This document shows, in pieces, positions 1 to 4,854 of a DNA stretch of 6,499 nucleotides. Source of the DNA: a bacterium (GTDB lineage Bacteria; JAJVIF01; JAGGVT01); assembly GCA_021157815.1 (NCBI GenBank), contig JAGGVT010000046.1, forward strand, positions 1 through 6,499, given 5' to 3'. A model generated the notes under the pieces. That model searched no databases. It worked only from the letters and a program-made list of their open reading frames with translations, and had not been told where the DNA came from. Positions within the stretch are counted from its first letter, which is position 1. Each line of letters opens with the position of its first letter. Both the position numbers and the translations under genes were made by a program.

Positions 1-16
1 CCTCAAAGATGGCAAA

Positions 17-93
17 TTGTCATTCTGAACTTGATTCAGAATCCACGTCTTCCAGGCTTGAAGATGGATTCCGGGTCAAGCCCGGAATGACAT
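17..93. repeat. Cruciform-like interspersed repeat (MITE/REP-like)
   Basis: The outer arms TGTCATTC (18-25) and GAATGACA (85-92) are perfect inverted repeats. Inside them sit two small hairpins, each with a 5-bp stem and 5-nt loop: CTGAA/TTCAG (25-29/35-39) and CCGGG/CCCGG (71-75/81-85). A central hairpin pairs ATCCA with TGGAT (41-45/65-69) and TCTTC with GAAGA (48-52/60-64). The whole folds as a cruciform on either strand. From memory, this resembles a repeat seen in intergenic DNA of many unrelated bacterial genomes. No coding function is supported, and the open frame through it is a by-product. Confidence 0.75.
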
Positions 94-173
94 TGAATAT
101 ACTTGATGGTTTTATTATGATTTTCTGTTCTATTAAACCTTTTTCAACTGCCCCTGGAATCCAGCGCTCCCAG
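94..173. other. Short intergenic spacer
   Basis: This AT-rich stretch lies between the cruciform repeat and the terminator. The only structure seen is the 11-base palindrome CTGGAATCCAG at 154-164, which overlaps an alternative CCTGG/CCAGG pairing. No gene is supported. Confidence 0.4.
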
Positions 174-212
174 GATAAACAAAAACAGCAGGGGGTTTAA
201 AACCCTCTGCTG
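174..212 (-). terminator. Intrinsic terminator of the transglutaminase/thioredoxin-like gene
   Basis: On the minus strand this reads CAGCAGAGGGTTT, then a 1-nt centre, then AAACCCCCTGCTG, followed by TTTTTGTTT. The stem spans 186-212 and has one G-U pair at 192/206; in practice the innermost A-U pairs would open to form the loop. The U-rich tract corresponds to A-rich plus-strand bases 177-185. It begins 30 bases past the stop codon at 242-244, as expected for the end of that transcript. This is the clearest terminator in the window. Confidence 0.88.
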
Positions 213-241
213 CTTGTTATCGTAATTAAAATTAAAAATTC

Positions 242-1894
242 CTATTCGAATAATTCTTCCTGATACGCGACCAAATCCTGTATATATCCCGCGATTCCCA
301 ATTCATAACCCTCCTGCCAAAGAAGCAAATCAGCGCCTCTGTAGAGAAGCAGTATTGATGGCAGCTTGTTGAAATGCTTGTCATCGTCTTTCCTGCGTTT
401 CAGTCCGAATGCTTCCGCGACCTCACCGGATTCATCAATAATTATTGGGAAATCAATCCCGTTTTCATCGATGAACTTTCTCAATTCAGCCTCATCAACA
501 GGACCCGCGTGAATGCCCCACACCTTGATTTTCGCTTTCTTGAAATTCTTCAACGATGGCAGAGTCGGAATCATTCGCTGGCATGGTTCGCCATGAAGGT
601 CAAAAATCGCGATTACACTGTATTTAGACATGTAGGCGAGTTTTGAATTGAAGATGCCTTCACGATCAAATGCCGGAAGTTCCCACTCAGGCAGATCATC
701 CAGCTCTCGAGCTACGAGGTCTTTTCTGTCCAAATCGCCAATCGGCGGGTCTAGTTTGATTTCAAGCGGGACAACATCGCCGGCTTTAAGTTCGATTTGT
801 TTGGTGAACACATAAACCGAACCATCTTTTACACGAACACCAGCTTCGACAAGATATGTCCCATCACCGAGAACAAGTTGGGTTGCTGCTTCATCGCCGG
901 TTGACATGCGCGATTCCTCAATATTGAATCCCAAATCACGCAGAGGAATCCAGCCACCATTGTTATATACGGCAATAGAGAAATCCTCGAAATCCTTTTG
1001 CTTCAATCCATGACGGAAGAACGTTAATTCAATTATTCCGGTTTCTGTATAATTCGGAGTTATTTGCAGCGCACTGAATGCGCTTGTTGTCGCGACAACA
1101 GTTACGTTATGTTCATTTTCTTTTTCGAATTTTTCAAAATCTCCGAAACTGTCAGGATCATCAGGAAAAAGCGGAATCCATTTATCGCCGTCAAAAATTT
1201 CCACCCAAGAGGCTCCGCCCGATTGTCCGCCGAAAGTTCTGCATCGGGCACTTCTCGATGGCACACCCAAAGATTTCAAAATCGCTGTGGTCAGATTGGC
1301 TATGTCAGTAGGCGATCCGAGTTGAATTCGAAGAACCTGGTCAGGCGCCTGTTGAGGACCGTAAATGCCTCGATAGCGTTCTTTCACATTTTCGAATACC
1401 CATAAATTCACATTTTTTGCCGTTTCAGTAGGAGTGTTTCCAGCCATATCCTTGAAACGTTCGAATATCATCTTTCGCCAAAGTGTAAGAGGCTCATAAC
1501 CGATTCGATACACCAGAATATATTGCCGGAACATATCATCCGGTATTTTATAGGCAAAATCTGTTTTTGCCTTGTAGGCATATTCCAGATGTTCCAGGAG
1601 GATTTCGGGTGTCGCCTCAAGCCTGTCCAGATGTGGCATCTGCAAAATTTGCCACAGGAGGTCCTCCTGTTTTTTGCCATCTACAGAGATAATGGCCTCT
1701 GCAAGGCTTCCCCAGTTGGTGCCGGCGTCTTTCAACGCGTTCATAAGTTTGTCTTTGGATTCGTGATTCTCAATTACATCTTTCAGTCCGGGAAACTTTT
1801 TAAGGTTCAGTTCCTCGTCATCCGCCGAGAAAACAGGCGTTGATGATATTGAGAAAATCATAATCGCCATTATTACTGGTATGAGATATCGCAT
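242..1894 (-). CDS. Secreted transglutaminase-like protein with C-terminal thioredoxin-like domain, both active sites degenerate
   Basis: The product is 550 aa. An N-terminal signal peptide (about residues 1-23, hydrophobic core IPVIMAIMIFSI, cleavage near VFS/ADD, no lipobox) suggests export to the periplasm or beyond. A helical region (about 25-165) precedes a transglutaminase-like fold (about 165-255). There GSPTDIANL (193-201) and GASWVEI (227-233) align with the family's G-x-C and H-A-W-V-E motifs, but Cys is Pro195 and His is Ala228; an Asp (245/246) remains. A beta-rich Ig-like region follows (about 275-385). Residues 405-545 look like a TlpA/AhpC-type thioredoxin fold: in GEPC (435-438) only the second Cys of CxxC remains, and LPSI (511-514) fits the cis-Pro loop. 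The ATG start is set by GGAGG (plus-strand 1901-1905) 6 nt upstream. The upstream gene on the same strand is a paralogue. I infer a binding or structural role rather than catalysis. The fold calls come from motif reading only. Confidence 0.85.
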   Translation of the reverse strand: MRYLIPVIMAIMIFSISSTPVFSADDEELNLKKFPGLKDVIENHESKDKLMNALKDAGTNWGSLAEAIISVDGKKQEDLLWQILQMPHLDRLEATPEILLEHLEYAYKAKTDFAYKIPDDMFRQYILVYRIGYEPLTLWRKMIFERFKDMAGNTPTETAKNVNLWVFENVKERYRGIYGPQQAPDQVLRIQLGSPTDIANLTTAILKSLGVPSRSARCRTFGGQSGGASWVEIFDGDKWIPLFPDDPDSFGDFEKFEKENEHNVTVVATTSAFSALQITPNYTETGIIELTFFRHGLKQKDFEDFSIAVYNNGGWIPLRDLGFNIEESRMSTGDEAATQLVLGDGTYLVEAGVRVKDGSVYVFTKQIELKAGDVVPLEIKLDPPIGDLDRKDLVARELDDLPEWELPAFDREGIFNSKLAYMSKYSVIAIFDLHGEPCQRMIPTLPSLKNFKKAKIKVWGIHAGPVDEAELRKFIDENGIDFPIIIDESGEVAEAFGLKRRKDDDKHFNKLPSILLLYRGADLLLWQEGYELGIAGYIQDLVAYQEELFE

Positions 1895-1900
1895 ATTAAA

Positions 1901-1905
1901 CCTCC
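1901..1905 (-). promoter_or_regulatory. Shine-Dalgarno site of the 242-1894 gene
   Basis: The minus strand reads GGAGG, then six bases (TTTAAT), then the ATG at 1894-1892. The match is strong and the spacing normal. It supports the start that keeps the signal peptide intact. No convincing -35/-10 pair was found further upstream. Confidence 0.75.
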
Positions 1906-2001
1906 GACGTAATTAACAAAGTTGTTTATTGTAAACAGAGTGTTAAAAATCGTATCGGGAAAGCATATTGATTATTAAACATATCATTTTCCTGATAACT
2001 C

Positions 2002-2106
2002 TCGGGTGCCGCCCACACATCACGTCTTTTTGTGATTTGTGGGTGAAAATGCAAATTCGTAACATTTCACCCATAAAGCCGAGACGGCTGTATGGGCGGC
2101 ACCCGA
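2002..2106. repeat. Multi-hairpin intergenic element with 14-bp outer stem
   Basis: A perfect 14-bp inverted repeat (TCGGGTGCCGCCCA, 2002-2015; complement at 2093-2106) encloses three further inverted repeats. CCCACACATCAC pairs with GTGATTTGTGGG (2012-2023/2032-2043, one mismatch). GGGTGAAAATG pairs with CATTTCACCC (2041-2051/2063-2072, one bulge). CCCAT..AGCCG pairs with CGGCT..ATGGG (2070-2081/2085-2096). The stems share bases at their edges, so an open cloverleaf and an alternative set of stems compete. The element occupies most of the gap between the two transglutaminase-like genes. Its compactness suggests a dispersed MITE/REP-like repeat, but an RNA structure in the 3' end of the upstream transcript is possible. 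Any frame through it is incidental. Confidence 0.75.
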
Positions 2107-2110
2107 TGTT

Positions 2111-2143
2111 TCAAATTAAATTGACGCCTTTGACGACAGGCGT
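2111..2143 (-). terminator. Candidate weak terminator of the 414-aa transglutaminase-like gene
   Basis: On the minus strand ACGCCT and AGGCGT (2143-2138/2129-2124) form a 6-bp stem with an 8-nt loop, followed by CAATTTAATTTG. The U-tract is interrupted and the stem is short, so this is weaker than the terminator at 174-212. Its place 22 bases past the stop at 2165-2167 fits the role. The large hairpin element directly downstream might also stop transcription. Confidence 0.45.
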
Positions 2144-2164
2144 TAAACCCCTCTGCTAATATAA

Positions 2165-3409
2165 TTATTCCTCTTTCTTTGCCGGTCTGACCCAGAAATA
2201 ACCATCAAGTACAGGCCCTTTAACCGGTTTGATTGTAGCTTTAGCCTTCTGTCCCTTTTTAATCGTCACAAGTTTTCCGCCTCCGAGTTCTTCATTGCCG
2301 GCGGATATGAAATATTTTCCTGCCCCGATTGTTATTTCAGCCACGCCGTTTTCGTCAGTGGCAATTCTCGCGATTGGACGTAACCCGCCAAAATTGAATA
2401 CGTAAACATATACGTTTGCCTCTACCATTGGTTCGCCGTCTTCATAAAGAGCTGTAACCTCAAGCTTGCCGGGTGTTGTGTAGAAATTAGTAGAGTTGAC
2501 AATGGCGTATTTTTCAGGTTTGTCGTCAACATACCTGTAGATTTCCTCGTCCATAGTTTCCAAATTTGGAAGCCCATAGGGGATAGTCCACACAAGCGCG
2601 GCTCGTCTTGCCGGATTTGAAAACCATGCTGAATTGAGAGTATCTTTCGACTCGCACGCGCCAAGATAATTCCACCGCTCATTTGCCCAGACCTCAACCC
2701 ATGCGTGGTTGTTGTCGCAGTGCGCCCAATATGGCGTCCATGCGTGACGTACCGGAATGCCGACACTGCGCGCGGCGTCCATATAAAATATCATCATCTC
2801 TTCACATCTGCCGTATCCGCTTTTCAGTGTCTCGAATGGTCCCTGGTCTCTGTACTGTGTCGGTTTAAATCCAACGAGTTCATCGCTGTATCTATTCACC
2901 TCAAGAGCTGCTTCCTCAAGAGTTTCACAATCTTTCAATCTGTCTTTCAACGCGTCATAGAAAAATTTCCTGAAATTAACTATCGGTTCCTGGCTTACAC
3001 GATGAGGTAAAACATAAAGATAGAAAAACTCATCGCTGTAATCATCGCCCCACGGGAATTCCTCACGGGCTTTGAACGCGAAGTTGATATTGTCCACGAA
3101 AGTGTCAACATCCATCGCGACAATATCCACAAGAGGCATGAAAGCGACAAGGAATACACCCGCTCGTTTTTTCTCGTCGGAATTCAATTGAGCAAACGCT
3201 TCTTCGAACACGCCAATATTTTCACCCATGATTCCGACGTTTTCCTCGAAAGCCTCAAGCCAAATCGGCGGGAGTGAATCTTTAATTGATTCAATATCAA
3301 TTTTTCCGTTTTGGGCAAAAGCGGGATTTGCTCCAAACGAGTTTGTCCCAAACGAGTTTGCTCCGAACAGAATGAATATAATCACTACAGGTAAAAGGAA
3401 TTTACGCAC
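2165..3409 (-). CDS. Secreted transglutaminase-like (papain-fold) protein with Ig-like C-terminal domain
   Basis: The product is 414 aa. A signal peptide (hydrophobic core LLPVVIIFILFG, cleavage likely AFA/QNG after residue 32) marks an exported protein. A helical region (about 35-165) leads into a transglutaminase-like domain (about 170-280). GYGRCEE (198-204) carries the likely nucleophile Cys202, and NHAWVEVW (234-241) carries His235. In the LGACE motif (249-253) the third triad position, Asp in peptide N-glycanase-like relatives, is Gly250, with Glu253 nearby. LNSAWFSNPARRA and the following residues recall a family of secreted bacterial transglutaminase-like proteins known mainly from Bacteroidetes. 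Residues 315-395 look like a carboxypeptidase-regulatory/Ig-like beta domain. The GTG start is chosen from its Shine-Dalgarno site and the signal peptide. The region around residues 107-148 matches residues 101-141 of the downstream product. Protein cleavage or crosslinking activity is inferred; the substrate is unknown. Confidence 0.88.
   Translation of the reverse strand: MRKFLLPVVIIFILFGANSFGTNSFGANPAFAQNGKIDIESIKDSLPPIWLEAFEENVGIMGENIGVFEEAFAQLNSDEKKRAGVFLVAFMPLVDIVAMDVDTFVDNINFAFKAREEFPWGDDYSDEFFYLYVLPHRVSQEPIVNFRKFFYDALKDRLKDCETLEEAALEVNRYSDELVGFKPTQYRDQGPFETLKSGYGRCEEMMIFYMDAARSVGIPVRHAWTPYWAHCDNNHAWVEVWANERWNYLGACESKDTLNSAWFSNPARRAALVWTIPYGLPNLETMDEEIYRYVDDKPEKYAIVNSTNFYTTPGKLEVTALYEDGEPMVEANVYVYVFNFGGLRPIARIATDENGVAEITIGAGKYFISAGNEELGGGKLVTIKKGQKAKATIKPVKGPVLDGYFWVRPAKKEE
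3330..3374 (-). repeat. In-frame 15-bp tandem repeat inside the signal-peptide coding region
   Basis: The plus strand holds two 15-bp units (3330-3344 and 3345-3359) differing at 2 of 15 positions, then a third copy (3360-3374) matching mainly over its first 9 bases. On the coding strand they specify the motif NSFG(A/T) repeated between the hydrophobic core and the AFA cleavage site. Since 15 is a multiple of 3, copy-number change would lengthen or shorten the signal-peptide C-region without a frameshift. Confidence 0.8.
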
Positions 3410-3417
3410 CTTGGATA

Positions 3418-3422
3418 CCTCC
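3418..3422 (-). promoter_or_regulatory. Shine-Dalgarno site selecting the GTG start of the 2165-3409 gene
   Basis: The minus strand reads GGAGG, 8 nt upstream of the GTG at 3409-3407. The strong match and normal spacing, together with the hydrophobic signal peptide that starts at this codon, decide for the GTG. Confidence 0.75.
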
Positions 3423-3497
3423 GGGTTATGAAATGATGAAAACTACAGATAAAGATTGTAAATCAATCACAATGAAATTAAAAGGGGTTAATCGGTT

Positions 3498-3527
3498 TTG
3501 GAATTTTAGTGGTAGATAAGTTAATAT
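3498..3527 (+). promoter_or_regulatory. Tentative sigma70-type promoter for ribE
   Basis: TTGGAA (3498-3503) and TAATAT (3522-3527) each match consensus at 4 of 6 positions, with an 18-nt spacer. They sit directly before the 8-bp array, so a transcript would start inside the array and carry it as its leader. This is a weak match in AT-rich DNA. No FMN riboswitch was recognised between 3410 and 3669. Confidence 0.28.
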
Positions 3528-3663
3528 GTTAGCAAGTTAGCAAGTTAGCAGGTTAGCAAGTTAGCAGGTTAGTAAGTTGGCAGGTTAGTAAGTTGGCAGG
3601 TTAGTAAGTTGGCAGGTTAGCAAGTTAGCAGGTTAGCAGGTTAGCAGGTTGGCAGGTTGGCAG
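3528..3663. repeat. Minisatellite: 17 tandem copies of the 8-bp unit GTTAGCAR
   Basis: Seventeen uninterrupted 8-bp units run from 3528 to 3663, with a degenerate unit (GTTAATAT) just before at 3520-3527 and a partial GT after. The variants are GTTAGCAA, GTTAGCAG, GTTAGTAA and GTTGGCAG. Units 6-11 form three copies of a 16-bp higher-order repeat (GTTAGTAA plus GTTGGCAG), which suggests expansion by slippage or unequal exchange. The array ends 6 bases before the ribE ATG. Because 8 is not a multiple of 3 and most units contain TAG, the array is not a coding repeat. It has no spacer structure, so it is not a CRISPR array. Confidence 0.95.
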
Positions 3664-3665
3664 GT
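3662..3665 (+). promoter_or_regulatory. Weak ribE ribosome-binding site at the edge of the repeat array
   Basis: AGGT, made of the last two bases of the final array unit and the next two bases, lies 4 nt before the ATG at 3670 (AGG with 5-nt spacing). It is the only Shine-Dalgarno-like match near this start. Earlier units ending in CAG before GTT offer the same AGGT at 8-base intervals. Confidence 0.45.
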
Positions 3666-3669
3666 AATT

Positions 3670-4326
3670 ATGTTTACAGGACTCATTACACATATTGGGC
3701 AAGTTGGAAATGTTAAGCGTCAGAGTGATGGCTTATCGCTAACTGTTGAATGCCCTGATTCTTTTATGGACGATGTGCAAATCGGCGACAGCGTTGCGGT
3801 ATCGGGTGCATGCCTGACTGTAACTCAAATGAAAGGCAATCAATTCACCGTCGATATCAGCCGGGAGACAATCGACTGTTCGACCATTTCAAAATGGCTC
3901 AAGGGCAGGAAAGCCAATCTGGAAAAATCACTGAAAGCGTCAGACAGTCTCGGAGGTCATTTTGTAATGGGGCATGTCGATGGCATTGCCAAACTGGTCA
4001 AAAACGAGAAAGCAGGGGAGGGGAGTATTTTAACTTTTGAAACTTCAGAGGGAATCGCTGGCATGATTGTACCCAAAGGCTCGGTCAGTATCGACGGCGT
4101 CAGCCTGACTCCGGCATCCTCTGAAAAAACCAAATTCAGCATCGCGATAATTCCTCACACACTCGCCAACACAACTCTAGCCGATTTATCCATCGGCGAT
4201 GAGGTAAACGTCGAAATCGACATCTTCGCCAGATACATCTTCGAGTTTCTGAAAAGCACAGGCAATCTGCCAGACGTAAAAGAGAGTAACCTCACAATAG
4301 ACGAGCTTCGCAAAGAAGGATTTTAA
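3670..4326 (+). CDS. ribE: Riboflavin synthase, alpha chain
   Basis: This cytoplasmic enzyme dismutates two 6,7-dimethyl-8-ribityllumazine molecules to riboflavin plus a pyrimidinedione, the last step of riboflavin synthesis. The 218-aa length is typical. The two repeated beta-barrel lobes are visible: the N-lobe has MFTGLI at the start, GACLTV (46-51) and LGGHFVMGHVDG (94-105); the C-lobe has KGSVSIDGVSLT (136-147), IPHTLANTTL (161-170) and VNVEIDIFARYI (179-190). Phe2, Ser41, Cys48 and His102, recalled as active-site residues of the E. coli enzyme, are all present. The ATG at 3670 is chosen because the family begins MFTGLI; an in-frame TTG at 3649 would add seven residues encoded by the repeat array. 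It stands alone without ribD, ribBA or ribH and without a recognisable FMN riboswitch. The symbol follows the ribE usage; E. coli calls it ribC. Confidence 0.97.
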   Translation: MFTGLITHIGQVGNVKRQSDGLSLTVECPDSFMDDVQIGDSVAVSGACLTVTQMKGNQFTVDISRETIDCSTISKWLKGRKANLEKSLKASDSLGGHFVMGHVDGIAKLVKNEKAGEGSILTFETSEGIAGMIVPKGSVSIDGVSLTPASSEKTKFSIAIIPHTLANTTLADLSIGDEVNVEIDIFARYIFEFLKSTGNLPDVKESNLTIDELRKEGF

Positions 4327-4484
4327 TTTCCCCACCCAACAGCACTCCCCGCGAACTGGGAGGGAGCAAGGTAGTTGTCTCAGAACTTCATTACTGGCAT
4401 GATTTTGTGTCGTGCTTCGCTGCGTTCAGAATGACAAAAAATATGGGGTTCTGAGACACTTCCCAAGCTGTCTTCCCTCCTCGT
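4327..4484. repeat. Repeat-derived intergenic DNA including an 83-bp inverted-repeat element
   Basis: Perfect 11-bp inverted repeats TGTCTCAGAAC (4376-4386) and GTTCTGAGACA (4448-4458) bound an 83-bp segment. Within it TTTTGT and ACAAAA (4403-4408/4434-4439) enclose GTTCAGAATGACA (4424-4436), the exact complement of 18-30 in the first repeat of the window. Upstream, CTCCC/GGGAG (4345-4349/4358-4362) forms a small stem without a T-run, so no clear ribE terminator is present. No coding sequence is supported. Confidence 0.65.
4474..4484. repeat. Left target-site duplication of the MITE
   Basis: TCCCTCCTCGT here matches CCCCTCCTCGT at 4716-4726 in 10 of 11 positions, the last ten being identical. 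The two copies flank the inverted-repeat element exactly, as expected for a duplication made at insertion. Confidence 0.7.
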
Positions 4485-4715
4485 CATAAGCGCTAAGTTA
4501 TTTATCCTTGAAAAAGCTACTTTAAACTACTGTAAAATTGCAATGAACTGTAAAGCCGGACATTGAAATCAGAGCCCCAAACGTTAGTGAGGGGTAAGCA
4601 AGGTTTATAGCAGCTTCGAGGTTACCCCTCACTAACGTTCGGGGCTCGGATGATGCATCAATCGGGAATTGAGTGAATACTACCTGGCAACGAAAAGTTT
4701 AACTTAGCGCTTATG
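4485..4715. mobile_element. 231-bp MITE-like non-autonomous insertion element
   Basis: The ends are perfect 16-bp terminal inverted repeats, CATAAGCGCTAAGTTA (4485-4500) and its complement (4700-4715). Directly outside lie 10-11 bp direct repeats. The interior carries a long hairpin: 26-bp arms at 4572-4597 and 4622-4647 pair at 25 of 26 positions around a 24-nt loop, followed by the palindrome TGATGCATCA (4651-4660). No transposase frame is present, so movement would need a transposase in trans. A duplication of about 10-11 bp is compatible with IS4-type transposases, which is an inference from length alone. The insertion split a hairpin repeat that reads TTCCCTCCTC..GAGGAGGGAA when the element and one duplicate are removed. 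Confidence 0.85.
4572..4647. repeat. Long internal hairpin of the MITE
   Basis: Arms 4572-4597 (beginning GAGCCCC, ending GGGGTAA) and 4622-4647 are inverted copies with a single A/C mismatch; three more pairs (4568-4570/4649-4651) extend the stem past one further mismatch. The loop is 24 nt. This is the strongest potential RNA or DNA hairpin in the window. Confidence 0.85.
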
Positions 4716-4726
4716 CCCCTCCTCGT
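4716..4726. repeat. Right target-site duplication of the MITE
   Basis: CCCCTCCTCGT directly follows the right terminal inverted repeat and matches the left copy at 4474-4484 in 10 of 11 positions. Confidence 0.7.
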
Positions 4727-4780
4727 GGGGGATTAGAGGAGGGAAATGTCTCCCCCGCTCGCGGGGGATTAAGGGGGGAA
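4717..4780. repeat. Two related GC-rich hairpin repeat units in tandem
   Basis: Unit A (4717-4743) pairs CCCTCCTC with GAGGAGGG around GTGGGGGATTA. Unit B (4752-4767) pairs CCCCCG with CGGGGG around CTCG and is followed by ATTAAGGGGGGAA. Both units share GGGGGATTA (4727-4735 and 4763-4771), so they look like diverged copies of one hairpin family. The MITE is inserted beside unit A and duplicated part of its left arm. Confidence 0.6.
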
Positions 4781-4782
4781 CT

Positions 4783-4809
4783 AAAAAACGCGCCCTTTCG
4801 AACGCGTTT
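4783..4809 (-). terminator. Intrinsic terminator of the pseudopilin gene
   Basis: On the minus strand AAACGCG (4809-4803) and CGCGTTT (4792-4786) form a 7-bp stem with a 10-nt loop, running directly into a six-U tract (plus-strand A-run 4783-4788). It lies 87 bases past the stop codon at 4897-4899. On the plus strand no T-run follows, so it acts in the minus direction only. Confidence 0.75.
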
Positions 4810-4854
4810 CGTAAAAACTACCAATATGAAAACAGATTGGAGTTTCCTTGTTTA

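Noticed and set aside
9-200. Open frame of 63 codons on the plus strand
   Set aside because: It is generated by the cruciform repeat and the terminator stem of the opposite-strand gene.
242-1894. Calling the 550-aa gene a pseudogene because of its missing catalytic residues
   Set aside because: The frame is intact over its full length, with a signal peptide, strong ribosome-binding site and strong terminator, so a functional non-catalytic protein is more likely.
1968-2159. Open frame of 63 codons on the plus strand
   Set aside because: It runs through the multi-hairpin element, lacks a Shine-Dalgarno site and has no recognisable protein pattern.
3528-3663. Possible CRISPR array
   Set aside because: Units are only 8 bp and directly adjacent, with no spacers and no cas genes nearby.
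3649-3669. TTG at 3649 as the ribE start
   Set aside because: It adds seven residues encoded by the repeat, whereas the family begins at MFTGLI, which matches the ATG at 3670.
4327-4375. Terminator directly after ribE
   Set aside because: The CTCCC/GGGAG stem at 4345-4362 is not followed by a T-run on the plus strand.
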